This document shows, piece by piece, positions 44,815-57,653 of a stretch of DNA of 64,000 bases. Source of the DNA: Acidaminococcus sp. (lineage in GTDB: Bacteria > Bacillota > Negativicutes > Acidaminococcales > Acidaminococcaceae). The translations under genes and the position numbers were made by a program. The notes below the pieces were generated by a model. It had not been told where the DNA came from and ran no database searches. It saw only the letters and a program-made list of their open reading frames with translations. The stretch lies in assembly GCA_022482815.1 (NCBI GenBank), contig JAKVOM010000001.1, positions 1,116,001-1,180,000 on the forward strand, read 5' to 3'. Numbering within the stretch: position 1 is the first letter of the stretch; each line of letters begins with the position of its first letter.

Positions 44815-46221
44815 TTGTTGATTCATAGAATGCACCTGGACGACAATTACGTTGTCCTCGATGTCAACAGCGGAGCCGTTCACATCATTGATAAAATGAT
44901 TTATGATCTGCTCGGCTTCTACGACGGAACGAATGCTGAAGCTACGAAAGCACATTTCAAGGGAAAATATCCTGATGCGGACATCGCAGAGGCACTGGAT
45001 GAACTGAAGGAACTGCAGGATCAGGGACTGCTCTTCTCACCGGAATTTCCGGTACCTGAAACATTTAAGGAAGAACCGGTTTTGAAGTCGTTGTGTCTCC
45101 ATGTGGCCCATGACTGTAACCTGCGCTGCGGCTACTGTTTTGCCGATACGGGCGATTTTGGGGGACATCGTGCCCTGATGAGCAAAGAAGTTGCTCAAAA
45201 GGCCATCGAATTTGCTATTAAAGGCAGTAAGAACCGCCATAACCTGGAACTTGATCTGTTTGGCGGCGAGCCGCTCATGAATATGCCCGTTGTGAAGTTT
45301 ATCGTAGATTATGTCCGTAAACGCGAAAAAGAAACGGGGAAGAACATCAAACTGACGCTGACCACTAACGGGACGCTGCTTACCGATGAAATCATCAAGT
45401 ACCTGAATGATAATCATGTCATGCTTGTCCTGAGCCTCGACGGCAGCAAGGAAACACACGACCGGATGCGTCCGTATCCCGGCCATGTAGGTTCTTACGA
45501 TAAGGCCGTGGAAGGATTCCGGAAAGTTATTTCCTCCCGTCATAACCAGAATTATTATCTTCGCGGCACCTATACCCATTACAATACGCACTTTGTCGAT
45601 GACGTGCTGGCCATGCTCGAGGTTGGTTCCGAGATTTCCATGGAGCCGGTGGTCGGGACCAATGAACCGTATGTTTTAACGGAAGATGACTGGAATGTTT
45701 TGGATAAAGAATATGAAAAATTAGCACGAATTTATTTGGAGAAAAGAAGAAAAGGGATTCCTTTTGATTTCTTCCATTTCAACGTGGCGCTCGATAACGG
45801 ACCTTGTGTTGCCAAAAGACTCGCTGGCTGCGGTGCGGGCCATGAGTATTTTGCCATTACTCCGGAAGGGGATATCTATCCGTGCCACCAGTTTGTCGGC
45901 CGGGAAAAGTACAAGATGGGCACCCTTGACACGGGCATCGTGAAAAAAGATATGGTGCAGTATTTCCGTCAGATGCACGTGATGAAGAAACCAGACTGCA
46001 GGGAATGCTGGGCCCGTTTCTTCTGCAGCGGCGGCTGCCACGCTAATGCAGATCTGGCTAATGGAACAATAGAAAAGCCATATGCCTATGGCTGCCGTAT
46101 CCAGAAGAAACGTCTGGAAATGGCAATCATCGTTCAGGCCCTCCTGACAGAAGATGTCAAAGAGGGTAAAAAGGACGAACGTCCGATCATCGATAACTTT
46201 AAATATCGTGTAGAAGAATAA
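44815..46221 (+). CDS. SCIFF peptide radical SAM maturase
   Basis: This radical SAM/SPASM enzyme of about 468 residues has the cluster motif Cys101-x3-Cys105-x2-Cys108 (C-N-L-R-C-G-Y-C). The G-G-E-P motif follows, and a C-terminal SPASM region with many cysteines (G-P-C, G-C-G, Y-P-C-H, C-R-E-C, C-S-G-G-C, Y-G-C) holds auxiliary [4Fe-4S] clusters. It generates a 5'-deoxyadenosyl radical and forms thioether crosslinks in the adjacent SCIFF peptide. The start is TTG at 44815 or 44818; AAGGCGG lies upstream and no ATG is available. Confidence 0.94.
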   Translation: MLIHRMHLDDNYVVLDVNSGAVHIIDKMIYDLLGFYDGTNAEATKAHFKGKYPDADIAEALDELKELQDQGLLFSPEFPVPETFKEEPVLKSLCLHVAHDCNLRCGYCFADTGDFGGHRALMSKEVAQKAIEFAIKGSKNRHNLELDLFGGEPLMNMPVVKFIVDYVRKREKETGKNIKLTLTTNGTLLTDEIIKYLNDNHVMLVLSLDGSKETHDRMRPYPGHVGSYDKAVEGFRKVISSRHNQNYYLRGTYTHYNTHFVDDVLAMLEVGSEISMEPVVGTNEPYVLTEDDWNVLDKEYEKLARIYLEKRRKGIPFDFFHFNVALDNGPCVAKRLAGCGAGHEYFAITPEGDIYPCHQFVGREKYKMGTLDTGIVKKDMVQYFRQMHVMKKPDCRECWARFFCSGGCHANADLANGTIEKPYAYGCRIQKKRLEMAIIVQALLTEDVKEGKKDERPIIDNFKYRVEE

Positions 46222-46231
46222 GTTTTTCTGT

Positions 46232-46279
46232 ACTGGCTGTGCAGTGATGAACAATCATGTGCCGCAGCCAGTTTTTTTA
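46232..46279 (+). terminator. Terminator after the SCIFF maturase
   Basis: ACTGGCTG pairs with CAGCCAGT and the stem runs into seven T. Confidence 0.85.
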
Positions 46280-46386
46280 GTAGTGTACAGACCAGAGGAT
46301 TTTTTGATGCTGCCTGGATAAAACGTGAGAAGTTGGCCAACCTGCAGGCAGAAATAAAAAAAGCTAATACTTTTTTTAAAAAGAGC

Positions 46387-46415
46387 TTGCAAAACAAATT
46401 CGAATCTGCTATAGT
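46387..46415 (+). promoter_or_regulatory. rRNA operon promoter P1
   Basis: TTGCAA (46387-46392) and TATAGT (46410-46415) with a 17-base spacer. An AT-rich stretch just upstream could act as an UP element. Confidence 0.65.
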
Positions 46416-46514
46416 ATATATCCGTCAGCGCTACGGAGTCCTTATTCCGGAGACAAGAGAACCAAAGGCCGGTGCCTTGTGGGACGTCTTCGAAAAAAGA
46501 ATTTCAAAAAGGTG

Positions 46515-46543
46515 TTGACAGCACTTTTTAAAAGTGCTATATT
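46515..46543 (+). promoter_or_regulatory. rRNA operon promoter P2 with palindromic spacer
   Basis: TTGACA (46515-46520) and TATATT (46538-46543). The 17-base spacer GCACTTTTTAAAAGTGC is itself a perfect 8+1+8 inverted repeat. Confidence 0.85.
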
Positions 46544-46598
46544 ATGAAAGTCGCCAATAGCGAAGAGCTAAAGGCGAAGGCAGAACCTTGAAAACTGA

Positions 46599-46722
46599 AT
46601 ATTGATTGACAGATGTGCGGGTCAAGTCACTTTTAGTGACGCGACCGAGTCACTTCGAGAAAACGAAGTAAAAAAACAAGAAGCTAGTATTTTAAGAGCC
46701 AAGCGGCTCTTCAAAATAATCC
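46599..46722 (+). other. 16S leader with processing-stem arm
   Basis: Bases 46599-46619 can pair with 48329-48351 after the 16S gene, one bulged base apart. This is the long stem expected for RNase III processing of pre-16S RNA. The remaining leader has a hairpin, GAGCC-AAGC-GGCTC, at about 46697. Confidence 0.7.
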
Positions 46723-48281
<1,559 letters not shown>

Positions 48282-48384
48282 TATGGAGAACCAATCAGGA
48301 CGGAGGTCCTGGTTCAATCTCTCGTCGACGCACATCTGTCATAATCAATATTTGGTTTTGAGGGTTTCTGCCCTCACAATCAAT

Positions 48385-48461
<77 letters not shown>

Positions 48462-48496
48462 ATTATTTTAATTGGACATTGATTGTATGTAATGCT

Positions 48497-48572
48497 GGGG
48501 GCGTAGCTCAGCTGGGAGAGCACCTGCCTTGCAAGCAGGGGGTCAGGAGTTCGATTCTCCTCGTCTCCACCA
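48497..48572 (+). tRNA. tRNA-Ala (UGC)
   Basis: A 76-base cloverleaf with encoded CCA: acceptor GGGGGCG/CGTCTCC (two G-U pairs), anticodon TGC within CTTGCAAG, TPC loop GTTCGATTC. The second spacer tRNA. Confidence 0.97.
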
Positions 48573-48869
48573 CATTTCATGAACCCTGAAAACTTCATAG
48601 AAGAGACAAAAAAGTCTTGTATGTTGTGATGAACATGCAAGCACCTCTGATCTAAATGCGAATTTAGAAATGAGTTTAACGAGAAAAGAACCAAGGAACT
48701 GAAGTTCCTTAGTACTTGAACTCGCAAGAGAAATCTAGCGAGTTTTGCGAAGAGAAATCGATTCAATCCGCGAAGCGCGGGAGTGAGACGGATGAGATAA
48801 TACCTTAGTATATCGATTCCGGCGAACGACCAAGCGACAAAGGAGTGAACGATTTATCGAAGCAAAAAA

Positions 48870-51778
<2,909 letters not shown>

Positions 51779-51840
51779 AGCTCGAGATAGAAGATGTGAA
51801 AGTCTCTTCATGAAGTTTTGAGGGCTCATGCCTTCAGAGA

Positions 51841-51957
51841 ATCCGGTGATGATAGCCAAGGGGATCCACCTGTTCCCATGCCGAACACAGTAGTTAAGCC
51901 CTTGTACGCCGAAAGTACTCGACTGGAAACGGTCCGGGAGGATAGGGCGTTGCCGGT
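51841..51957 (+). rRNA. rrf: 5S ribosomal RNA
   Basis: About 117 bases with the conserved CCGAACACAGTAGTTAAGC core and a terminal stem CCGGTGA/TTGCCGG. It lies some 60 bases after 23S. Confidence 0.95.
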
Positions 51958-51964
51958 TGGATTG

Positions 51965-52002
51965 ACTCCTGAATGACGTAATGTCGTTCAGGAGTTTTTC
52001 TT
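51965..52002 (+). terminator. rRNA operon terminator
   Basis: ACTCCTGAA pairs with TTCAGGAGT, with an inner GAC/GTC pair set, followed by TTTTCTTTT. Confidence 0.9.
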
Positions 52003-52027
52003 TTGCCTGCAAGATTCCGTAAATTTT

Positions 52028-52695
52028 GGTTCTTCACGTTTTTTTTCGGGAGTATACCTCTTACGGTTGGAATTGAGAGGTAGCGAATTAACGTGAAAAA
52101 GTACTCATCATCTCTGTATCCGTAAGCTCTTCTTTTGGCCACTTAATCTTAGCAAACCTAACCAGAGCTTCCATCCTGCAAGAGCCTTGTTATAGTCCCT
52201 TAATTCATAGAGGGCTGCCATCTCTTCCTTCATGTACGAAGCAGCGTCTCGATCCAAAGGGAAGCCCTCATGGTAATGCGAGTGCCAGGATATTTAAAGG
52301 GAATAAGCTTAGTGATGGTTGCATGGCAGCAGGAGCAGCGGAAGCGATGCCCTTCAAAGCGGATCATCCTGGTGTGCTCGGAATACGCAGGGAAGCTTTT
52401 CAAGTAGGTGGAAAATGGCTCGTAAGAATACATTTTCTGACCACATTTAGGACAACGGAAGTCGGTATATTTCTTTTCACTGCAAACAACTATTTCCTGG
52501 CTGTCATCAAAAGGGTCTTCCGGCATGAAGACTTTGTAAAAGGCATCTTGACATTCTGCACTATTTTGAATAATGTAATTAGTAAAGGACATTTTCTCCT
52601 CCCAAGGTATGGTTTCGACGATTATATTTTGGAGGAGTTAATGTCCTTTTTCAATCGTCAAATGTCTTTTAGTCCACAAATTTCCGTGAAGAATC
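52028..52695 (-). mobile_element. Decayed copy of the ISL3-family element (internal deletions)
   Basis: The element runs in the opposite orientation to the intact one at 37819-39277. Its ends are GGTTCTTCACG (52028-52038) and CGTGAAGAATC (52685-52695, one base changed). The transposase start is readable at 52592 down to 52230 and matches the first 118 or so residues of the intact protein, with a few substitutions. The rest is collapsed by at least three internal deletions, leaving only fragments of the C-terminal part. No clear target duplication is left. It sits 26 bases past the rRNA terminator. Confidence 0.92.
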
Positions 52696-53785
52696 TGTAT
52701 TTCAACGACCACTTTTTATTCCTGGCAGCAGTCTTATCTCAACAGTTTTATACTCTGCTGTGATTGATCCGAAGAACGCCTCAAAATAGATTGCAATCGG
52801 GAAGCGGATAGTCTAGAAAATGGCTGCTGCATGATTATCCTATTCCCGTCGGTGAATCCTTGTGCCGCACATATAATAATCGTCATTCATAACCCAGGTC
52901 ATGCTGCGGCAAGTAATCTACTTTCGTACTAGGATCTTGCATCGTTGTTTTTTTCTTTGAATCAATCACATATAAGCGTTTTCTAAGTGATATCTTTTTT
53001 CGTTCTCGGCATGTGCTGCCGAGTATTCCAATCTATTTTTCAAGTGTAGTACAAGTTATCTAGAGCTGTAGCGTTCAAATGTACCTGTTTCCCGTACGTT
53101 TAAGTAATAAAATTTATAATCCTTCGATATAAAAATTATTTTGTCCATTCCAAAAGTACATTTTTTTGAAGAATTGGCCGCTTTTACGCATAGATTGCTT
53201 GATTTCTCTTTTTTAGTGAAACCATGAAGGAATGCGAAACAACGTCATCATTATTAAAAATTCAGGCGTTTAAGATTAAATTTAAATGGGGTATTTTTTT
53301 ACCACTTTTCTAAAAATAATTCTTTTAAAATTTAACGTTTTGAATAAATTTCCAGCTTATATTATCAAAACTTGTATTACATTTGTAAAATATGTCCATT
53401 TTTCTAATTTAAATTTTTTCCCCCGACTTGTGTGATAAGTGCTATAATAAACGCGTATGGGGACGTATTTCTTTTGCTTTTTTGCTCCCTTCAGGTTGTC
53501 TGATTTGGACTAAATTGAATATTTTTAATTAATATGTTCATTTTGTTACATTAATCGGATTTTATTCGTCTGTATTGGACTGAAAAAGGGAAATATTCGG
53601 AAAAAGCTTGCAAAAATTTTTAGTTGTATGATAATTAGAGGCGAGCGGTAATACAAGTAGAGACGAAAGAATACAGGATAGTAAATTCTAAAGAATCTAA
53701 AATTTCTACTTAATTAGAAAATAACCGCTTTTGTTGGAGAAAGTTGATTTACTTGCTCTCCAGCAAAGTATTGGGATGGTAGAAT
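52696..53785. other. AT-rich region of about 1.1 kb without a supported gene
   Basis: No frame with a convincing start was found. Features seen: an inverted repeat TGCCGCA/TGCGGCA (52863-52911), a hairpin CTCGGCA/TGCCGAG (53015-53033), a TGCTATAAT extended -10 near 53440, and a fuller promoter at 53608-53635. The base composition is clearly more AT-rich than the flanking genes. It may hold the long upstream control region of the regulator gene, or decayed DNA next to the IS remnant. Confidence 0.6.
53608..53635 (+). promoter_or_regulatory. Candidate promoter of the GntR regulator gene
   Basis: TTGCAA (53608-53613) and GATAAT (53630-53635) with a 16-base spacer. The leader to the start codon would be about 145 bases and includes a TGGAGA/TCTCCA hairpin. 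Confidence 0.5.
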
Positions 53786-54517
53786 ATGAACCTTGCTAAG
53801 ACGAAAGAGAAGGTGTCCTTAACTGAAAGAATTACGCAAAAGCTACTTTCCATGATTAATGGTAAGGAGCTGTTAGTTGGGGAGAAATTACCATCCGAAA
53901 ATGAACTTTGTGCGATGTTCGGAGCAAGCCGGACAAGCGTTCGGGCGGCGCTGCAGAAGCTCCAGGGCAGGGGCGTGATTTCCACGATTCAAGGTGTGGG
54001 TTCCTTTGTAAAGAGGGCTGATGATTTGCAGTACTCTGAACAGGGGCCTCACGAGACCAGCAGGAAGGTAACCCTGTCGAGCGAGGAATTCAAAGAATTT
54101 TTTGAGTTCAGACAAGCCATAGAGTTCCGTTCGATAGATTTCTTCGTACGACGTGCAAGTGCTGAAGATAAACAGCAGCTGCAGGCGGCCATTGATGGAA
54201 TTCGGCTGGCCGGGAAAAAAGGCGATCGGGATCTCTTCAACAAGATGGATTACGAGTTCCATATGGCGGTGATCAAAGGCTCCCGCAACCACCTGTTTTA
54301 TAATACGATGCAGGAACACGGAGTGATGTTCCGGCACTACTTATCCGAAATTACGAATGTGACAGATAAGCACTTGACAGTTTTGGTGAAGGAACACGAA
54401 AAGCTCTTCAATCTCTTGATGGACAAGAAAGCGAAGGAAGCAAAAGAATTCCTCTTTGCTGACAACATGTACTATTGGCTGGCCTATTTCAATAAATGGC
54501 TGGACGAGGTAAAGTAG
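53786..54517 (+). CDS. GntR family transcriptional regulator with FCD domain (FadR subfamily)
   Basis: This 243-residue protein has an N-terminal winged helix (residues about 10-75, with L-P-S-E-N-E-L-C-A-M-F-G-A-S-R-T-S-V-R-A-A-L-Q-K-L-Q split over the recognition helix). The C-terminal helical FCD ligand domain contains D-x4-H (M-D-Y-E-F-H) and a later H-E-K-L. FCD regulators bind organic acids and usually control the adjacent catabolic genes. It lies 110 bases before a TRAP transporter operon in the same direction, so it probably regulates that operon. The ligand is not known. Confidence 0.92.
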   Translation: MNLAKTKEKVSLTERITQKLLSMINGKELLVGEKLPSENELCAMFGASRTSVRAALQKLQGRGVISTIQGVGSFVKRADDLQYSEQGPHETSRKVTLSSEEFKEFFEFRQAIEFRSIDFFVRRASAEDKQQLQAAIDGIRLAGKKGDRDLFNKMDYEFHMAVIKGSRNHLFYNTMQEHGVMFRHYLSEITNVTDKHLTVLVKEHEKLFNLLMDKKAKEAKEFLFADNMYYWLAYFNKWLDEVK

Positions 54518-54548
54518 CAGAAAAGACGGAATTCACTGAGGATTGGTT

Positions 54549-54577
54549 ATTCATGAACTATTCATAATTCATGGACT
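54549..54577. promoter_or_regulatory. Direct repeats upstream of the TRAP operon (candidate regulator site)
   Basis: ATTCATGAACT (54549-54559) and ATTCATGGACT (54567-54577) are 18 bases apart. The first contains the palindrome TTCATGAA. The position, just before the TRAP gene, suits an operator for the GntR protein. Confidence 0.45.
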
Positions 54578-54627
54578 AATAAAATTCATACATATCAGAT
54601 GTAAGAATTCAAAGGAGGAGTTTAGAG

Positions 54628-55662
54628 ATGAAGAAAAAAATGTTAGTGAGTGCTGCGTGCATGGCTCTGGCTGCTGCAACAGTTGCAGGGTGCGGCGGTA
54701 AGAGTGGTTCCGGCAGCGGGAGCAGCAGCAAGCCTGTTACGCTGAAAATGAACGTAACGACGAGTGAAAACTCCGTATGGCACGTAGCTGCTAAGGAATT
54801 CAAGAAGGAAGTTGAAGAGAAGACCAAAGGTAAGTACAAGATCAACATCTACGGCAACGAACAGCTCTCTTCCGGTGACCAGGCAAAGGGTGTTGAAATG
54901 GTCTTCAACGGCGCTACCGACTGCGACCTGCACTCCACGATGATCATTTCCAACGTAGTTCCTAAACTCGGTGTTGTTTCCATGCCTTGGCTGTTCCCGA
55001 ACGGCTACAAGAGCGTAGATGAATATATCTTCAAAGATGGCAGCACTGGTTTCAAACTGATTCAGAAAGAAATGGAAGCTAAGGGTGTACATGCTCTGGC
55101 TGCTGGTGAAAACGGTTTCCGTCAGATTACCAACAACATTCGTCCGATTACCAAACCGGAAGACCTGAAGGGCATGAAGATCAGAATTCCGGCTATTTCC
55201 GTCCTGATGGATGTATTCAGAGCTTTGGATACCGACCCGACCCAGATGCCTTGGAGCGAATGCTTCACTGCACTGCAGCAGGGTGCTATTGATGGTCAGG
55301 AAAACCCGTACGATACCATTCGTTCCGCAAAGGTTAACGAAGTTCAGAAGTACATGACGATTTGGAACTATTCTTATGACCCGATTATCCTGAGCGTCAG
55401 CGACAAGACTTGGAAGAGACTGACTGATGACGAAAAGAAGATCTTCACGGAAGCAGCTAAGAATGCCTGCAAGAAACAGGTTGCTGAATCCCGTAAGCTC
55501 GATGCTTCTATCATTCAACAGTTCAAGGATGGCGGTATGCAGGTCAACGAACTGTCTCCTGAAGCTATCAACCAGATGAAGGAAGCTATGAAGCCGGTTT
55601 ATGCTAAGTATAAGGATAAATTCGGTGCTGAGACCTTTGAAGCTTTCGGCTATAAGTTCTAA
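54628..55662 (+). CDS. dctP: TRAP transporter substrate-binding lipoprotein (DctP family)
   Basis: The 344-residue protein has a lipoprotein signal peptide with lipobox V-A-G-C and acylated Cys22. The mature part is a DctP-type solute-binding protein, with G-M-K-I-R-I-P, the conserved Arg of the carboxylate site, and D-G-Q-E-N-P-Y. TRAP transporters take up organic acids with sodium ions. The substrate cannot be deduced; the downstream genes point to a hydroxy or oxo acid. AAAGGAGG lies before the ATG. Codon bias is strong, suggesting high expression. A perfect 15-base hairpin follows before dctQ. Confidence 0.94.
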   Translation: MKKKMLVSAACMALAAATVAGCGGKSGSGSGSSSKPVTLKMNVTTSENSVWHVAAKEFKKEVEEKTKGKYKINIYGNEQLSSGDQAKGVEMVFNGATDCDLHSTMIISNVVPKLGVVSMPWLFPNGYKSVDEYIFKDGSTGFKLIQKEMEAKGVHALAAGENGFRQITNNIRPITKPEDLKGMKIRIPAISVLMDVFRALDTDPTQMPWSECFTALQQGAIDGQENPYDTIRSAKVNEVQKYMTIWNYSYDPIILSVSDKTWKRLTDDEKKIFTEAAKNACKKQVAESRKLDASIIQQFKDGGMQVNELSPEAINQMKEAMKPVYAKYKDKFGAETFEAFGYKF

Positions 55663-55675
55663 TTTTTGAAGTGGC

Positions 55676-55713
55676 TGCATGAGAGGATAATGGAGGTGTT
55701 ATCCTCTCATGCA
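55676..55713 (+). other. Perfect intercistronic hairpin after dctP
   Basis: 55676-55690 pairs perfectly with 55699-55713 around an 8-base loop. No T-tract follows, so it is more likely to protect the 3' end of dctP mRNA than to terminate. Confidence 0.8.
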
Positions 55714-55758
55714 TCTGAATCTTTCAGCAGTGATGTTGATTGAGCGGGGTGAGGCAAG

Positions 55759-56256
55759 GTGAAGTTTTTATTGAATATCATCTCCCATATTGAGGAGATC
55801 CTGGTAGTCATTATGATGGCTTATATGACCATCATGAACTTCCTGAACGTAGTGTTTAGATCCGTCGCATCCATGTCGTTCTCCTTCACGGAAGAATTGA
55901 CGGTAACGGTCTTCGTATGGGTTACCATGTTTGGTATCGCATTAGGGTTCAGGAAGAATGCTCATCTGGGCATGAGCTATTTTGTGGACCATTTTCATGG
56001 TAAAGCTAAAGCCATCCTGGTTATTTTCTCTGGTATTTGTTCTCTGGCTTTGATGGCTGGCCTGGTTTATTACGGTATCGAAATGGTTGAAGGTCAGGTA
56101 AAGATGGGTTCTACGACCCCTGTGCTGGGTATGCCTCAGTACGTACAGGGCCTTTCCATTCCTGTTGGTGCTTTCTTCGTTTGTATCCACGTTCTGGAAG
56201 CTACCATCATTGAAGCCAAAAAACTTTGGGGCGAGAATGGGGGTAGTGAAAAATGA
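55759..56256 (+). CDS. dctQ: TRAP transporter small membrane subunit (DctQ family)
   Basis: This 165-residue protein has four transmembrane segments, the DctQ topology. F-x-E-E-L-T-x-x-x-F-V-W near residues 38-52 and the G-x-x-x-R-x-x-x-H-L-G-M segment at about 63-74 are typical. It connects the binding protein with the large permease. The start is GTG at 55759, after GAGG. It overlaps dctM by four bases. Confidence 0.93.
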   Translation: MKFLLNIISHIEEILVVIMMAYMTIMNFLNVVFRSVASMSFSFTEELTVTVFVWVTMFGIALGFRKNAHLGMSYFVDHFHGKAKAILVIFSGICSLALMAGLVYYGIEMVEGQVKMGSTTPVLGMPQYVQGLSIPVGAFFVCIHVLEATIIEAKKLWGENGGSEK

Positions 56257-57533
56257 TGACATTGATTCTGTTCGGGTTATTCTTCCTGATGGTAATCCTG
56301 AACGTACCTATCGGTGCCGCATTGGGGATCGCTGCTTCGGCAGGTTTGATTTACGCGGACTTCCCGCTTTCCATTATTCCTGGCATCATGTATTCCGGCA
56401 CTGCTAAATTTGCACTGCTCGCTATTCCGTTCTTCATTCTGGCCGGTGTCATTATGGAACACGCCGGTATTTCCAGACGTTTGGTTGATTTCGCAAATGC
56501 CTGCGTGGGCCACAGAAAAGGCGGCCTGATCGCAGTTGTAGTTATTGTAGCTTGCTTCTTTGCTGCTATTTCCGGTTCCGGTCCTGCAACCGTAGCCGCT
56601 ATCGGGCCTATCCTGATTCCTGCAATGACTCAGGTTGGTTATGGCAAGAGCATGCCGTCCGCACTTGTTGCCGCGGCTGGTGCTATCGGTATCATTATTC
56701 CTCCGAGCATCGCGTTCGTTGTGTATGCATCTATCGCCGATGCTTCTGTTGGTAAGCTGTTCACCGCTGGTATCATTCCTGGTATCATCGTTGGTATCGC
56801 TTACTACTATGCAGCTAAATGGGAAAGCAGAAACAACCCGAATATTAAACTGCAGCCTCCTATGCCGATGAACCTTAGAATCAAAGCTTTTAAAGAAGCT
56901 GCGTGGGGCCTGTTTACTCCTGTTATCATCCTCGGCGGTATCTACGGCGGTATCTTTATTCCGACCGAAGCTGCTGGTGTAGCTGTTGTGTACGGCTTGT
57001 TTGTTGGTATGTTTGTCTACAAGGAAATCAAGTTTAAGGATTTGAAGGATATTTTCATTGAGTCCGCAATTTCTTCTGCAACGGTTATGTTCATTGTAGC
57101 AGCTGCAGCAGTCTATGCATGGATCCTGACGACTTCCAGCGTGGCTAAGGACCTGTCCGAATCCCTGCTGGCTGTCAGCGACAGTAAGACCGTCCTTCTG
57201 CTCCTCATCAACATCATTTTCCTGGTTGCAGGCTGCTTCCTGGATGCAAACTCTGCATACTTCATCCTGCTGCCGATTATCATTCCGGTACTGAAAGCAC
57301 TGCATGTAGACCTGATTCACGCCGGTGTATTCCTGACCGTTAACATGGCTATCGGTCAGATTACCCCGCCTGTCGGCGTCAACCTCTATGTAGGATGTAA
57401 CGTCGGCGGTGTATCTGTAACGGAAATCTGCAGAAAGATTGTTCCGTTCATTGTTGCTGGTATCGTTGCCTTGGCGGTTGTTACATATGTTCCTCAGCTT
57501 TCGCTGTTCCTGCCGAGCTTCATGAAGAAATAA
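56253..57533 (+). CDS. dctM: TRAP transporter large permease subunit (DctM family)
   Basis: The 426-residue polytopic permease has about twelve hydrophobic segments. It has family motifs P-I-G-A-A-L-G-I-A, a G-S-G-P-A-T-V-A-A-I-G segment, P-P-S-I-A-F-V-V-Y, and G-Q-I-T-P-P-V-G-V-N-L-Y. It performs the sodium-coupled transport step. The ATG overlaps the dctQ stop (ATGA), which gives tight coupling of the two membrane subunits. A hairpin follows the stop. Confidence 0.95.
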   Translation: MMTLILFGLFFLMVILNVPIGAALGIAASAGLIYADFPLSIIPGIMYSGTAKFALLAIPFFILAGVIMEHAGISRRLVDFANACVGHRKGGLIAVVVIVACFFAAISGSGPATVAAIGPILIPAMTQVGYGKSMPSALVAAAGAIGIIIPPSIAFVVYASIADASVGKLFTAGIIPGIIVGIAYYYAAKWESRNNPNIKLQPPMPMNLRIKAFKEAAWGLFTPVIILGGIYGGIFIPTEAAGVAVVYGLFVGMFVYKEIKFKDLKDIFIESAISSATVMFIVAAAAVYAWILTTSSVAKDLSESLLAVSDSKTVLLLLINIIFLVAGCFLDANSAYFILLPIIIPVLKALHVDLIHAGVFLTVNMAIGQITPPVGVNLYVGCNVGGVSVTEICRKIVPFIVAGIVALAVVTYVPQLSLFLPSFMKK

Positions 57534-57540
57534 GCTGATT

Positions 57541-57570
57541 ATCTTCTCCCCCAATCGGGGGAGAGGATCA
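57541..57570 (+). terminator. Hairpin after dctM
   Basis: ATCTTCTCCCCC pairs with GGGGGAGAGGAT around the loop AATC, followed by CATTTTGG. It may be a weak terminator or an mRNA processing/stability hairpin before the dehydrogenase genes. Confidence 0.65.
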
Positions 57571-57653
57571 TTTTGGAAGCGCGTGGCGAGGACAACCCAA
57601 AGGAAGGGTGTATGTTAGCATAGTTTTTTAAAACACTTGGGAGGGTGATTTAA

